From: Synechococcus sp. KORDI-49
Lineage (GTDB): Bacteria > Cyanobacteriota > Cyanobacteriia > PCC-6307 > Cyanobiaceae
Reading direction: 5' to 3'
Length of the DNA stretch: 64,000 bases
Assembly: GCF_000737575.1 (NCBI RefSeq)
Contig: NZ_CP006270.1
Span: 1,677,163-1,741,162 of the forward strand
The notes under the pieces: generated by a model
Databases searched by the model: none
Seen by the model: only the letters and a program-made list of their open reading frames with translations
What the model was told of the DNA's origin: nothing
Shown here: piece after piece, positions 34,132-45,493 of the stretch
Layout: every line of letters starts with the position of its first letter
Position numbering within the stretch: the stretch's first letter is position 1
Program-made: the position numbers and the translations under genes

Positions 34132-35178
34132 GTGGAGGCTTCCACTCTGCTGAAGCGAACCCGGCGGATGGTCCGTCGCCTCGAGGCGGAGAAACGGGCC
34201 CTCATGCCCATGGTTCCTCCGGGTCGGGAGAGCCTCTATGAGAGCAACCTGGAGCACATCCTTCAGGGCCCGCGGACCCATCTCAAGGTCCTGAAAGATC
34301 TTCTGAAGGCGAACCCGGAGCCGGAGCGACTGGCTCGACGCCTTCCGCAGCTTCGGGATGCCTATTCCCTCTGCCCACGCAACCGCGCCTTGCAGCGCTA
34401 TCTCACCGAATTGCTGCATCAGGTGGCTCCGGCAGGCTGCCGTGAGCTGGAAGCGTTGTGCCGGGATCGCATCGTCATGCTGCATCTCACCTGCCGACCC
34501 CGCCGCAACCTGGCGCAGCAGTCGATCCGTTCCTTCTCTCCCCTCGGGGATGCCGTGGTGCATCTCAGCCTCACCGGCAATGGTCGCCGAAGGCCCCCGA
34601 AACGTCTCGGTTTCTGTCTGCAGGACGGATGGCTGAGGCTGCCGGTGCCGGATGTCTACGAGCGACTCGCAGACAAGGTGTTCTACGCCTACACCGTTCT
34701 GGCTCTGGTGGCCAAGCCGCGGATGGTGGTGAAGCTCGACGACGACCATCGACTCGTGGATGCGGCTGTGTTCCAGCGTTATCTCGAGCTGCTTCAGCAG
34801 CAGAACGTGCAGTACTCCGGTCGCCTGTTGCGGGCACGTCACTACCAGCAGGAACAGGGTTGGCATGTGGGCAAGTGCTCAGAGCCGCACTTGGATGGCA
34901 TGGGCTATCAATGTCCGTTCCCTGCCAGCTACGCCGATGGGGGCTTCGGCTACGTGCTCGGTCCTCAGTCGCTGGAGGCCTGCCAGTACATGTACCTGTC
35001 GATGAAGGCTTTCTTCAACCGTCCGGCCGTGCAGCTGGAAGATGTGTTTGTGGGCTTGGCTGCGGAAAGCCGGGGCCTCGAGCTGCACGACTGTCATCCG
35101 CTGGTGCCCCGCGCTGACGACCGCCTGTATCTGGTCGAGGAGGCGGCGCTGCCGGGACTGGCCCGGCGAACAGCATGA
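34132..35178 (+). CDS. GT31-like (beta-1,3-galactosyltransferase-like) glycosyltransferase
   Basis: A 348-residue protein, GTG start at 34132, 14 bp after secA. The C-terminal ~200 residues follow the GT31 pattern: LADKVFYAYTVLAL, metal motif VVKLDDDHRLVD, then YADGGFGYVLGPQSLEA and QLEDVFVGLAAESRGLEL, the equivalent of the family's GGGYVLS and EDVxVG signatures. The N-terminal ~110 residues are helical and unassigned. GT31 enzymes are mostly eukaryotic, with scattered bacterial members. No membrane anchor is visible. The stop overlaps the next gene's start (ATGA), so it leads a three-gene glycosyltransferase operon. Confidence 0.8.
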   Translation: MEASTLLKRTRRMVRRLEAEKRALMPMVPPGRESLYESNLEHILQGPRTHLKVLKDLLKANPEPERLARRLPQLRDAYSLCPRNRALQRYLTELLHQVAPAGCRELEALCRDRIVMLHLTCRPRRNLAQQSIRSFSPLGDAVVHLSLTGNGRRRPPKRLGFCLQDGWLRLPVPDVYERLADKVFYAYTVLALVAKPRMVVKLDDDHRLVDAAVFQRYLELLQQQNVQYSGRLLRARHYQQEQGWHVGKCSEPHLDGMGYQCPFPASYADGGFGYVLGPQSLEACQYMYLSMKAFFNRPAVQLEDVFVGLAAESRGLELHDCHPLVPRADDRLYLVEEAALPGLARRTA

Positions 35179-35885
35179 GCAGGATTCCACCGATTGCGGT
35201 GATCACGCCGTATTACCAGGAACGCACGTCGCTGCTCGAGCAGTGCCACGCCAGCGTGCAGGCTCAGACCACCCCCTGCCTGCATGTGCTGGTGGCTGAT
35301 GGTCACCCCCAGCCGGAGCTGGACACGTGGACGGCTGATCACCTGCGTCTTCCCTGCTCCCACCGCGACATCGGATCCACACCCCGGCTGATCGGAGCGA
35401 TCCACGCCATCGGACTTGGATGTGAGCTGATCACCTTTCTCGATGCCGATAACTGGTTGCAGCCGGATCACTGCGCCACCGTTCTGGAGGCGGTCCGCAG
35501 CAGCGGGGCGGCCTTCCTGTCCACCTCCCGTCGTCTGCATGCTCCTGACGGCACCTACTTCGCTGACTGTCCCAACACCGACCCTGACCGCTTCATTGAC
35601 ACCAACTGCATGACCTTCGCCCGTCCGGCGTTCCCCCTTTTGCAGCACTGGGTTCTGATGCCGTCCTATGCCCACCTGATCGGGGATCGGGTGATGCTGG
35701 ATCACGTCCGTCGTTCGGGTCTGCCGCGTCGGCATCTCGACATCACCAGCGTCTGCTACCGCTGTGGCAAGGACGGCATCTACCGGCAGCTCGGTCTTCC
35801 CATACCGGATGGGGTGGAACCGGCCCCGGATTACGCAGCGTCGTTCCGCCGCTGGGAGGCGGACGGTCACCCTGCGCTGATCTGA
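35175..35885 (+). CDS. GT2-family glycosyltransferase
   Basis: A 236-residue GT-A-fold glycosyltransferase: IAVITPYYQERTSLLEQCHA at the N-terminus, HVLVADGHPQP in place of the usual second-strand acidic motif, and the DxD-type metal motif LITFLDADNWLQPDH. It is short but complete for a soluble GT2 domain. It overlaps the GT31-like gene by 4 bp (ATGA) and is followed after 3 bp by another GT2 gene. Donor and acceptor are unknown. Confidence 0.87.
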   Translation: MSRIPPIAVITPYYQERTSLLEQCHASVQAQTTPCLHVLVADGHPQPELDTWTADHLRLPCSHRDIGSTPRLIGAIHAIGLGCELITFLDADNWLQPDHCATVLEAVRSSGAAFLSTSRRLHAPDGTYFADCPNTDPDRFIDTNCMTFARPAFPLLQHWVLMPSYAHLIGDRVMLDHVRRSGLPRRHLDITSVCYRCGKDGIYRQLGLPIPDGVEPAPDYAASFRRWEADGHPALI

Positions 35886-35888
35886 TTG

Positions 35889-36713
35889 ATGCCATCTCCC
35901 TCCCTGCTGGCCATCGTCTGTGCCCGTGATGAGGCAGTGCAGATCCGTCGCTGCCTGGCGGGGTTGATCGCCGAGGGCTTCGAGGTGGTGCTGCTGGACC
36001 ATGGCTCCACCGATGCCACCCGATCGATCGCCGAGGATTTCCTGGGGCAGGGTTTGATTCGGATTGAAACGCTTCCCTGGACCGGCAGTTTCAGCCTCAG
36101 CGATCAGCTGCGGGCCAAGCAGGCGATTGTCGAGACCAGTCGTCACGACTGGGTGTCTCATTTCGATGCGGATGAGCTGCCCGTGGCGGCTCCGATGTTT
36201 GAGCGGGTGATCGATGCCGTGGCGGCAGCGGCAGAACAGAACTGCAACTGCATCAACTTCCATGAGCTGGTGTTTCTCCCCCCGCCAGGCCGTGAGCGCT
36301 TCGGGGCACCGGAATTCTGTGGCGACCACCTCGACTACTACTTCTTTCAACCCACCTATCCGCGGCTGATGCGGATCTGGCGCCGGGATTCAGGCCTCAG
36401 CAATCTGGCGGCCGGTGGTCATCAGCTCAGGGGCGTGGAGCGGCGTTTGTTTCCTGTTGATCTGGTGCTCAGACATTTCATCGTTCTCAGCCGTGCATCC
36501 GCTCGGGCCAAATATCTGCCGCGGGTGTTCAGTGAGGAGGATCTGGCCCGGGGTTGGCATGGGAACCGCGTGAACATTCAGGCCGAGGCCATCGACGCCT
36601 ACTTCGATGGGCGACTGGCCAGAGCGGATCGCATCCACAGCCTGCGCGACCCCGACGACCATCGCTATGAGCTGAGTCATCCTCAGATCAAGCATTTCTG
36701 GGAGTGGGGCTGA
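35889..36713 (+). CDS. GT2-family glycosyltransferase
   Basis: A 274-residue GT-A glycosyltransferase of the type beginning LLAIVCARDEAVQIRRCLAG, with VVLLDHGSTDATRSIAEDF and metal motif WVSHFDADELPVA, then a helical C-terminus (RVNIQAEAIDAYFDGRLARA). The pattern resembles LPS core beta-glucosyltransferase-like GT2 enzymes. I prefer the ATG at 35889 to the in-frame TTG at 35886. It closes the three-gene operon and converges with cysE, 6 bp away. Confidence 0.86.
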   Translation: MPSPSLLAIVCARDEAVQIRRCLAGLIAEGFEVVLLDHGSTDATRSIAEDFLGQGLIRIETLPWTGSFSLSDQLRAKQAIVETSRHDWVSHFDADELPVAAPMFERVIDAVAAAAEQNCNCINFHELVFLPPPGRERFGAPEFCGDHLDYYFFQPTYPRLMRIWRRDSGLSNLAAGGHQLRGVERRLFPVDLVLRHFIVLSRASARAKYLPRVFSEEDLARGWHGNRVNIQAEAIDAYFDGRLARADRIHSLRDPDDHRYELSHPQIKHFWEWG

Positions 36714-36719
36714 TCAGGT

Positions 36720-37466
36720 TCAGCCGGTGTTCTCCCCCAGGAATTCAAGAATTTCCCGGTCCTTGAGGCTCTGGGCCTCGCCGCGGCAGACCTCCCGCAC
36801 CTGACGCCCGGCCGCCACCTCCTGCAGACAGCGCTGCAGGTTGAGCACGGTGCTCTCCAGCTCATCGATCCGCTCCATCAGATTGCGGATCACATTCGCC
36901 TCGGCATCGGGCAGAGCGGAGTGGGCCAGGGGATTGATCCGCACCCCGCTCTGGTGGATCACCCGGCCCGGGATGCCCACCACGGTGCAGTCCGATTCCA
37001 CATCGCGCACCACCACCGACCCGGCTCCGATGCGGGTGTTGGCACCGATCGTGATCGCGCCGAGCACCTTGGCGCCGGCACCGACCACCACGTTCTCGCC
37101 CAGGGTGGGGTGGCGCTTGCCGTGCTCCTTGCCTGTGCCGCCCAGGGTGATGCCCTGATACAGCAAACAGCGGTTGCCGACCTCAGCGGTTTCACCGATC
37201 ACCACACCCATGCCGTGGTCGATGAACACGCCGCGGCCGATGCGGGCGCCGGGGTGAATCTCGATGCCGGTGAGGGCGCGACCCAGCTGACTGATGCAGC
37301 GGGCCAGCAGTTTCAGCGGCAGCCGGCAGCGCCACAGCGAATGGCTGAAACGGTGCAGCGTCAGCGCATGCAGGCCCGGATAGCAGGACAGGATCTCCAG
37401 CCAGCCGCGGGCAGCCGGATCACGCTCGCGGATGATCGCGAGATCGGCGCGGATGTGATCGAACAT
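36720..37466 (-). CDS. cysE: Serine O-acetyltransferase
   Basis: Transfers acetyl from acetyl-CoA to serine, giving O-acetylserine for cysteine synthesis. The 248-residue protein has an N-terminal helical region ([20 protein letters not shown]) and a left-handed beta-helix of hexapeptide repeats ([60 protein letters not shown]). The catalytic-loop [10 protein letters not shown] and KRHPT segments are intact. The end is helical, where the tail that contacts cysteine synthase usually lies. It is 10 bp after plmA on the same strand. Confidence 0.95.
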   Translation of the reverse strand: MFDHIRADLAIIRERDPAARGWLEILSCYPGLHALTLHRFSHSLWRCRLPLKLLARCISQLGRALTGIEIHPGARIGRGVFIDHGMGVVIGETAEVGNRCLLYQGITLGGTGKEHGKRHPTLGENVVVGAGAKVLGAITIGANTRIGAGSVVVRDVESDCTVVGIPGRVIHQSGVRINPLAHSALPDAEANVIRNLMERIDELESTVLNLQRCLQEVAAGRQVREVCRGEAQSLKDREILEFLGENTG

Positions 37467-37476
37467 CGCGGGGGTG

Positions 37477-38478
37477 TCAGCTGGCGGCTGCTGGGGTCTG
37501 CAGGCCGATCTCCTTTCGGAGCAGTTCGATCGTATCGGTGCTGAGGTAGCTCTCGGCGCAGTGCACCTGGGGCATGCGCATCAGCTGCGAGCGGTTCTGG
37601 CGCAAACTCTGCTCCACAAGCGGCAGGCTGGGGCGATCGCACAGCACGTGGCTGGAGGCCCGCAGCAGCGCCAGCAGGCGGCTGCCCACATCCGGGGTGG
37701 CGGTCATCAGCAGCAGTTCGTTGCCGCGCATCGAATGGAGGATCACCTCCGCGGCCCGCAGAATGCCGGGGCTGATGCTCACCAGGCCCACGCAGCTGCC
37801 GGGGCGGAGTTCCTTCAGCATCGCCAGTTCCTGGCGGAAGTCGTTGAGGTCCACGGCGACGGCACGCACCCCGTGCTTCTTGGCCAGGTCCTCCACCGGC
37901 TGCAGGAAATAGCGGCTGGTCACCACCGTGCCGTTGCTGGAACTCTCCAGCACGCTTTCCAGCTCTTCCATCGGCACCACTTCGACGGGCACATCGAGGC
38001 AGGGCTCGAGTTCCTCGGAGATCAGCATCGACGCGCCGATGTCTTCTCTGGGTGTGCTGACCAGCACCCGGGCGCCGCAGCGCAGCCGCCAGTCGATTTC
38101 ACGGGTGAGCATCTCGCGTGTCTGCTGCAGGGTGCAGCCGGCGTTGAGCAGACCGTCCACGCATTTGCGCACCTCGCGATCGAGGTCGGTGACGCCGCGG
38201 TTGCGGATGTGGGGAGGGGTGCGGATCTCCCGTGGTTTCTGCTGATCGCGCACATAGATGCCGGATCCGGCCATCGCTTCCACCACACCGTCGGTTTCCA
38301 GCTGCCGGTACACCTTGCTGATCGTGTTGCGGTGCAGGCCGGTCTGCATCGCCAGCTGGCGCGTGCTGGGCAGCCGGTGGCCGGGGGGGTAATGCCGGGC
38401 CGCGATGGCAAAGCAGATCTGGTTGTACAGCTGGGTTGATGCCGGAATGTCGCTTTCCTGCTGGATGTGGAATCGCAC
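37477..38478 (-). CDS. plmA: PlmA-type GntR-family transcriptional regulator
   Basis: A 333-residue regulator with an N-terminal GntR winged helix: [20 protein letters not shown], then [20 protein letters not shown] and [21 protein letters not shown] long effector or oligomerisation domain follows (~100-333). Length and N-terminus match cyanobacterial PlmA, which forms a complex with PII and PipX in nitrogen signalling. I chose the GTG at 38478 ([14 protein letters not shown]), where family members begin; an in-frame ATG at 38571 would overlap the divergent gene. The gene pairs with cysE, 10 bp downstream. Confidence 0.85.
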   Translation of the reverse strand: MRFHIQQESDIPASTQLYNQICFAIAARHYPPGHRLPSTRQLAMQTGLHRNTISKVYRQLETDGVVEAMAGSGIYVRDQQKPREIRTPPHIRNRGVTDLDREVRKCVDGLLNAGCTLQQTREMLTREIDWRLRCGARVLVSTPREDIGASMLISEELEPCLDVPVEVVPMEELESVLESSSNGTVVTSRYFLQPVEDLAKKHGVRAVAVDLNDFRQELAMLKELRPGSCVGLVSISPGILRAAEVILHSMRGNELLLMTATPDVGSRLLALLRASSHVLCDRPSLPLVEQSLRQNRSQLMRMPQVHCAESYLSTDTIELLRKEIGLQTPAAAS

Positions 38479-38527
38479 GCCGGTGGGCCAGGTCGGAATG
38501 CGGCCACCATAAGGACCGGAACCCGCG

Positions 38528-39319
38528 GTGACAATTGGGTGTGTGTCCTGCGGACCTGTGACAATCTCCAACTCCCGATACAGCGACTGGGTTCAGGTGG
38601 TGGACGGTCCGGTGCCGCTGCAATGCTGGTGGGCGACCCCCGTTGCTGGTCAGCACGATATTGATGCGATAACTACACAAAAACGTGTAGCTATCGTGCT
38701 TCCTGAGGTGTTCGGTGTGAATGCCTGGGTGCGTGGTGTCGCTGATCGTCTCGCCGCCGCAGGAGTGCCGGCTCTGGCGGTGCCGTTGTTCGCCCGCACA
38801 GCCCCCGAGCTGGATCTCGCCTATGAAACGTCCGATCTGGCTCAAGGACGGCGTCACAAGGACGCCACCACCACCGATCAGATTCTCAGTGATCTTTCAG
38901 CGGCCATCACCTGGCTGGCCCGGATCTGTCCTGGAGCCGAAGTCAGTGTGGTGGGGTTCTGCTTCGGGGGCCACGCCGCTCTGCTGGCGGCCACCCTGCC
39001 GGCGGTGAAGCACAGCTTTAATTTCTACGGTGCCGGCGTCAGCCGCATGCGGCCCGGCGGTGGACCGCCCTCCCTCGCACTGCTGCCCAGCATCCAGGGG
39101 CAGCTCACCTGTCTGTGCGGCACGGCGGATCCTCTGATCCCTGCTGAGGATCGGGCGGCGATTCAGGCCGCGCTGCGGGAGAGCGACCCGAACGGAAATC
39201 GCCTTCGCTACGTGGAGCTGGAGGGGGCGGACCATGGCTTCATGTGCGACGCGCGCAGCAGTTACAACCCAGAGGCGGCCCGTTTCGGATGGCAGCTGCT
39301 GGAGCGTTCCCTTGCCTAG
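38528..39319 (+). CDS. Dienelactone hydrolase-family protein
   Basis: An alpha/beta hydrolase of up to 263 residues. The family core is clear: [20 protein letters not shown], nucleophile elbow [14 protein letters not shown] with Cys in the nucleophile position, [14 protein letters not shown] carrying the acid, and [13 protein letters not shown] with the histidine. The true substrate is unknown; most cyanobacterial members are uncharacterised. The start is uncertain: 38528 is the longest, and codons near 38596 would also serve. A strong inverted repeat covers codons just before VAIVLPEV. The stop TAG lies in the palindrome CTAG shared with the infC stop on the other strand. Confidence 0.82.
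   Translation: MTIGCVSCGPVTISNSRYSDWVQVVDGPVPLQCWWATPVAGQHDIDAITTQKRVAIVLPEVFGVNAWVRGVADRLAAAGVPALAVPLFARTAPELDLAYETSDLAQGRRHKDATTTDQILSDLSAAITWLARICPGAEVSVVGFCFGGHAALLAATLPAVKHSFNFYGAGVSRMRPGGGPPSLALLPSIQGQLTCLCGTADPLIPAEDRAAIQAALRESDPNGNRLRYVELEGADHGFMCDARSSYNPEAARFGWQLLERSLA
38652..38700. repeat. Nested inverted repeat inside the dienelactone hydrolase coding region
   Basis: Outer arms AGCACGATA (38652-38660) and TATCGTGCT (38692-38700) are perfect 9-bp complements. Inside lies CTACAC (38673-38678) / GTGTAG (38685-38690) around loop AAAAAC. A second CGATA at 38667-38671 can pair with TATCG instead of the outer arm. It is locally A/T-rich compared with its flanks. Confidence 0.75.
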
Positions 39320-39969
39320 GCCTGGCGGCCGGCCAGCTTGGCGGCGGTGGGACGCGGCGGTGAAGGGATGGTGCGGACGGCCTTGCTGGGAGCCGCCTCC
39401 TTCTCATCCTTCTTCAGGAGAGGGGTCTTGCGCGGAGTGAGGAACATGATCATGTTGCGGCCCTCCCGCTTGGGTGCCTGCTGGATCTCGGCCTTCTCCT
39501 CGAGGTCCTTGGCCATCCGCCGCAGCAGCGTCTCCGCCAGGGCCGTGTGCTGAATCTCCCGGCCTCGGAAGATCACCGTGCACTTCACCTTGTCGCCGGC
39601 TTTGAGAAAGCGCTGGGCCTGACCGATCCGCACGTCGTAGTCGTGCTGGTCGATCTTGTAGCGCATCTTGACCTCCTTGACTTCGGTCTGGTGCGACTTT
39701 TTCTTGGCCTCTTTGGCTTTCTTTTCCTGCTCGAACTTGAACTTGCCGTAATCCATGATCCGGCAGACCGGCGGGTCAGCCTTCTCGCTCACCAGCACCA
39801 GATCCAGCTCCCGGTCCCGGGCCACATCCAGCGCTTCCTCCCTGCTGATCACGCCGAGCTGACTGCCGTCTGAGTCGACCACCCGCAGCTGGGGGTAATT
39901 GATCCGGTCGTTGATGTTGGGCAGCTCCCGCACAGGAGCACGACGATCAAAACGGGGACGTGGGGGCAT
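39316..39969 (-). CDS. infC: Translation initiation factor IF-3
   Basis: Binds the 30S subunit, prevents premature 50S joining and checks the initiator tRNA-start codon pair. The 217-residue protein has the N-domain ([40 protein letters not shown]), a lysine-rich linker ([14 protein letters not shown]) and the C-domain ([38 protein letters not shown]). A basic, proline-rich ~35-residue tail extends beyond the usual end, as in related cyanobacteria. The start [14 protein letters not shown] is unusual but conserved-looking. It converges with the hydrolase gene, sharing the CTAG stop palindrome. Confidence 0.96.
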   Translation of the reverse strand: MPPRPRFDRRAPVRELPNINDRINYPQLRVVDSDGSQLGVISREEALDVARDRELDLVLVSEKADPPVCRIMDYGKFKFEQEKKAKEAKKKSHQTEVKEVKMRYKIDQHDYDVRIGQAQRFLKAGDKVKCTVIFRGREIQHTALAETLLRRMAKDLEEKAEIQQAPKREGRNMIMFLTPRKTPLLKKDEKEAAPSKAVRTIPSPPRPTAAKLAGRQA

Positions 39970-40026
39970 TCAGGAGGAGAAGGGGACAGGAGCAGACAGC
40001 GGGTGACTCACGGTGGCCTGCATCCT

Positions 40027-40923
40027 TCACCTTAGGTGTCGCTCGATCAGCGTCATCGCCTCCGCTTCGGAATCGTTGCTCTCCAGCCAGTGGGGGTTGT
40101 GCTGCCGCCGGAACCAGGTGCGCTGCCGCTTGGCGAACTGACGGGTGCGCTGGCTGGTGATCCGGATCGCTTCCGCCGTCTGCATCGCCCCTGCCAACAC
40201 CTTCAACGCCTCGCCGTAGCCGATGGTCTGCAGCAGCGGCAGGTTGTCGCCGTAACGCTCTGCCAGGCGTTGGGTTTCCTCCACCAGCCCGTCGCTGTAC
40301 AGCTGTTCGGTCCGCTGCTGAATGCGCCCCCGCAGGTCCACCGGATCGAGCCCCAGCTCGAGCACCCGCCACGGCGGCGGCTCCGCCGTGGCCTGACGGC
40401 TCATCGGTTGTCCGGAGGCGTAGAGCACCTCCAGCGCACGCTGGGTGCGCACGGCATCCGCAGGGGCGATCCGGGCGGCGGCGGCGGGATCCGCGGCTTG
40501 CAGCAGCGGGTGGCAGATGGTCTGGCCGAGCGCGTCGAGCTGCCGGCGCAGCTGCGGTTGCGGCGGCACGGCAGGCGGTCGCAGGCCACTGGTGAGGGCT
40601 TTCAGGTACAGGCCGCTGCCGCCCACCAGCAGCGCCATCCCTTCCCGTTTCAGGACCGCGTCGATGCAGGGGTTGGCTTCCGCCTGGAACTCCTGGAGGG
40701 TGATCGGCTGGTCCGGCGGGCGCAGGTCGAGCAGATGGTGCGGAACCCGCGCCTGTTGGGCGGCGGTGGGCTTCGCGGTGCCCAGATTCATCTCCCGATA
40801 CAGCTGGCGGGAATCCACGTTGATCACCGGCAGTCCGAGCCGCTCGGCGATCCCCAGGGAGAGGGCCGTCTTGCCGCTGGCGGTGGGCCCGAGCAGCACG
40901 ATCACCAGCGGGTCTGAGGGCAT
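40027..40923 (-). CDS. miaA: tRNA dimethylallyltransferase
   Basis: Transfers dimethylallyl to A37 of tRNAs reading UNN codons. The 298-residue protein begins with P-loop [20 protein letters not shown] (~8-26), then the conserved [20 protein letters not shown] with the catalytic aspartate, [20 protein letters not shown] and [13 protein letters not shown]. Length is normal. It lies 57 bp upstream of infC on the same strand and is divergent from gyrB, leaving a 157 bp shared regulatory region. Confidence 0.96.
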   Translation of the reverse strand: MPSDPLVIVLLGPTASGKTALSLGIAERLGLPVINVDSRQLYREMNLGTAKPTAAQQARVPHHLLDLRPPDQPITLQEFQAEANPCIDAVLKREGMALLVGGSGLYLKALTSGLRPPAVPPQPQLRRQLDALGQTICHPLLQAADPAAAARIAPADAVRTQRALEVLYASGQPMSRQATAEPPPWRVLELGLDPVDLRGRIQQRTEQLYSDGLVEETQRLAERYGDNLPLLQTIGYGEALKVLAGAMQTAEAIRITSQRTRQFAKRQRTWFRRQHNPHWLESNDSEAEAMTLIERHLR

Positions 40924-41002
40924 CAGCAGCGGGCCGGGGGGTGCACCCCTGGATGAAACGGCGCGTGAGAGGCCTCTGGAAGCCTCTATGGACGGCCGGT
41001 GG

Positions 41003-41008
41003 TAGATT
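41003..41008 (+). promoter_or_regulatory. Candidate -10 element of gyrB
   Basis: TAGATT (4/6 to TATAAT) lies 72 bases before the gyrB ATG in the gap divergent from miaA. No clear -35 box is seen. It would place the transcript start near 41014, just before the structured leader. Confidence 0.35.
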
Positions 41009-41009
41009 G

Positions 41010-43047
<2,038 letters not shown>

Positions 43048-43048
<1 letters not shown>

Positions 43049-43368
43049 TGGGGACTGTTCCGATGGGAGGTGTGTTGCGTTGGAGCTGGCTGCTGGGGGT
43101 GGCGTTGATGGTGCCGGCAGCCCTGCCGGCTGGTGGCGGTGAGTTCCGTCAGCCTCAGGTCCGTCGTCGCTCCGGCAGCGGTCCGCTGCACATCGGTTCC
43201 GACTGCCCGCTGCGGCTCAGTCCGCTGGCGGTGGCACCGAGCCTGAGCACTCTCGCCATCGGAACCCCCTGTCGGCTGCTGCGCCGCTGGCCGGGGGACG
43301 ACGGACAGGACTGGCTTCAGGTGCAGGTGCTCAGCGGCGACTGTCCACGAGGCTGGCTCCGTGCCTGA
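43048..43368 (+). CDS. Small secreted or membrane-anchored protein, SH3-like
   Basis: A 106-residue protein of unknown function. An N-terminal hydrophobic stretch ([18 protein letters not shown], ~13-30) looks like a signal peptide. The remainder contains [40 protein letters not shown] and CPRGWLRA, the spacing of a bacterial SH3-like fold with three cysteines. It is translationally coupled to gyrB (TGATG) and overlaps crcB by 8 bp (GTGCCTGA). A periplasmic or envelope location is inferred. Confidence 0.7.
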
Positions 43369-43729
43369 AGCTCTGCTGGTGGCGATCGGTGCTGTTCCAG
43401 GAGCCTGGCTGCGCCTGAAGATGGTGAACCATTTCGAGCCGATGGTTCCGAAGAAGCACTGGGGCACCTTCACCGTGAACGTGCTCGCCTGCTTCGCCCT
43501 CGGTCTGGTGCTGGCATTGGAGGAAACCTGCTCCGCCCGCACCGGGATCGTGCTGCTGATCGGGGTGGGCTTCTTCGGCAGCCTCAGCACGTTCTCCACC
43601 TTCGTGGTGGAACTGCTGAATGAGCTGCGGGCCGGCCATGCCCTGGCCGCTGCTGCTCTGGCGGCAGCCTCGGTGCTGGCAGGTTTGCTGGCTTCCGCAG
43701 CCGGATACGGACTGGGGATGCATGCCTGA
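43361..43729 (+). CDS. crcB: Fluoride exporter CrcB/FluC, first of a pair
   Basis: A 122-residue, four-helix inner-membrane fluoride channel subunit. Family signatures are [16 protein letters not shown], the central [19 protein letters not shown] with the conserved polar Asn, and [19 protein letters not shown] carrying the phenylalanine/serine pore track. It uses a GTG start overlapping the preceding stop and its 3' end overlaps the second crcB by 8 bp (ATGCCTGA). Two adjacent copies suggest a heterodimer. Confidence 0.93.
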   Translation: MPEALLVAIGAVPGAWLRLKMVNHFEPMVPKKHWGTFTVNVLACFALGLVLALEETCSARTGIVLLIGVGFFGSLSTFSTFVVELLNELRAGHALAAAALAAASVLAGLLASAAGYGLGMHA

Positions 43730-44096
43730 ATCAAGACCCCCCCTGAGGATTGAACTGGAGGAGCTCCTGCTGGTGGCCCTGGGTGCCGTGCCGGGGGCCC
43801 TGCTGCGCTGGCAATGGGCTGTTCAGCTGCAGGATCGCAATGTTCTGGTGAACACCCTGGGCGCCGCGATTCTTGGCCTGCTGGCCGGTCTGCCGGCGGC
43901 ACCACGGCGTCAGCTGCTCCTGGGCATCGGCTTCTGCGGGTCGCTCACCACCTTCAGCAGCTGGATGCTGGCGGCGATGCGTGATCTCAGTCGCGGGGAG
44001 TGGGGGTCAGCGGTCGGCCTGATCGTTCTCACCCTGGGGCTGGGCCTGGGAGCTGCAGCGCTCGGACTGATGCTGGGTCGGATGTGGAGGAGATGA
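43722..44096 (+). CDS. crcB: Fluoride exporter CrcB/FluC, second of a pair
   Basis: A 124-residue four-helix protein of the same family with [37 protein letters not shown] (pore Asn) and [21 protein letters not shown] chose the ATG at 43722, eight bases before the first crcB stop; a longer frame to 43620 lies inside that gene. The paired, diverged sequences are typical of dual-topology partners that evolved into an obligate heterodimer. Its stop overlaps the GT8 gene start (ATGA). Confidence 0.92.
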   Translation: MPESRPPLRIELEELLLVALGAVPGALLRWQWAVQLQDRNVLVNTLGAAILGLLAGLPAAPRRQLLLGIGFCGSLTTFSSWMLAAMRDLSRGEWGSAVGLIVLTLGLGLGAAALGLMLGRMWRR

Positions 44097-44980
44097 GCAG
44101 GGTCGAGCTCGTGTTCACCCTCCATCAACGGAATCACCTCGATCACTACGCCATGGCCTTGGCTGCGGCCTATGTGTCCATCCGTCAGCGCACGCATGCC
44201 GTTCTGAGGCTTCATGTCGTGACGGATCAGAGCGTTGGAGCGATGACCCGTCAGCGCCTGATCGCCAGCCTGCGTGGTGGTGATGAGATCACATTCGTGG
44301 AGGCGGCCTCTCTTCCGGAGGCAGCCGATCTCGCCTGTCAGCTCGATGGCGATTACTCGCCAGCGATCATCTGGCGGGCTTGGATCGCCGAGTACCTCCC
44401 GCAGCTGGATCGCTGTCTTCTTCTCGATTGCGATCTGCTGGTGCGGCTGGATCTTGCTCGCGTCTGGGAGATGTCTCTCGAGGGATGCGTCTTGGCAGCT
44501 GTTCTTCGAGGCCGACCCCATGCCGAGGACTATCACGTCTGGTTGGGGACTCCCTGGAACCGCTACTTCCGCATGGGGTGCACCCTGATGGATCTGGAGA
44601 TGATTCGCTCCAACAACGCGTTTCAGGAGGGTCGGCGTGATCTGCTCCTGGAAGCCTCAAGTCTTCGAGCCAGCCTTCCTGCCTGTGGCTTGCTGGAGCA
44701 GTCGCTGTTCAATCGATTTTTCGCGCACTCCTGCCGCCCCATGCCCTTTCCGTTGATTGCCTCGGATCGGCTGGAGCATCACCCCTCGTCCCAGCAGTGG
44801 TTGGCTCTGCTGCGGACCGGGGGTGATTGCATCCTGGACATCAAGGGCTGGAGCAATCGTTCGCCGGAGGCCTTGCAGTTCTGGGCAGCTCTGCTGGAGA
44901 CCCCATGGAGAGAGGCGGTCGTCGCACGTTTTCTCGAGGGGGCGATCAGGCCGCCAGAGCCGCCTGAATCGCCTCGCTGA
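44093..44980 (+). CDS. GT8-family glycosyltransferase
   Basis: A 295-residue retaining glycosyltransferase of the GT8 (LPS galactosyl/glucosyltransferase) type. Signs are VELVFTLHQRNHLDHYAMAL, IIWRAWIAEYLPQLDRCLLL leading to the DxD metal motif LLDCDLLVRLDL, and RYFRMGCTLMDLEMIRSNNA with the conserved (N/G)-x-G-x2-L-x-D-type pattern. It is coupled to the second crcB (ATGA) and is the last gene of the gyrB-headed run, far from the other glycosyltransferases. Its last 35 bp overlap convergent gpx. Confidence 0.85.
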   Translation: MSRVELVFTLHQRNHLDHYAMALAAAYVSIRQRTHAVLRLHVVTDQSVGAMTRQRLIASLRGGDEITFVEAASLPEAADLACQLDGDYSPAIIWRAWIAEYLPQLDRCLLLDCDLLVRLDLARVWEMSLEGCVLAAVLRGRPHAEDYHVWLGTPWNRYFRMGCTLMDLEMIRSNNAFQEGRRDLLLEASSLRASLPACGLLEQSLFNRFFAHSCRPMPFPLIASDRLEHHPSSQQWLALLRTGGDCILDIKGWSNRSPEALQFWAALLETPWREAVVARFLEGAIRPPEPPESPR

Positions 44981-45419
44981 GCTGCTCCGGTTCCACGCCG
45001 CTCTTGAACCGTTCGATCACGGTGCCGTCCTTCCCCACAAGGAATTTCTCGAAGTTCCAGCCCACATCACCGGCAGGCTCCATCCGGTTGAGGGTGGTGA
45101 ACGGCTCGGTGGTGCTGCCCATGGCATGCACCTTCCCGAAGAGTTCGAAGCTGGCGCCGTAGGTGGTGGAGCAGAAGCTCTGGATCTCCGGCAGGCTGCC
45201 GGGCTCCTGACCCCCGAAGTCATTGCAGGGGAAGCCGAGCACGGACAGGCCCTGGTCGCCGAAGCGGTCCTGCAGCTGCTGCAGACCGGAGTACTGGCGG
45301 GTGAAGCCGCAGCGGCTGGCCACGTTCACGATCAGCAGCACGCGTCCGGCGTAGTCGCCGAGCGATTTCTCGCTGCCATCCGCGCTGAGGACGGACACGT
45401 TGCTGATGCTGATCGTCAT
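44946..45419 (-). CDS. Glutathione peroxidase (cysteine type)
   Basis: A 157-residue thioredoxin-fold peroxidase that reduces hydrogen or lipid peroxides in the cytoplasm. The catalytic motif VNVASRCGFTRQYSGL has Cys37 in place of selenocysteine, with the Gln in FPCNDFGGQEPGS and the Trp in WNFEKFLVGKDG completing the tetrad. A second cysteine (FPCNDF) suggests thioredoxin-linked recycling. It converges with the GT8 gene, overlapping by 35 bp, and is divergent from mgtE. Confidence 0.94.
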   Translation of the reverse strand: MTISISNVSVLSADGSEKSLGDYAGRVLLIVNVASRCGFTRQYSGLQQLQDRFGDQGLSVLGFPCNDFGGQEPGSLPEIQSFCSTTYGASFELFGKVHAMGSTTEPFTTLNRMEPAGDVGWNFEKFLVGKDGTVIERFKSGVEPEQLSEAIQAALAA

Positions 45420-45493
45420 CGTCTGAAAGCCCTGCTCGCCGCGACGTTACCCAATGGAACTGCCCATACACTTGGGGCCCTTGCCGGTCGTCC

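Noticed and set aside
43300-43360. Fluoride riboswitch before crcB
   Set aside because: crcB starts inside the preceding gene's 3' end, leaving no leader for such an element.
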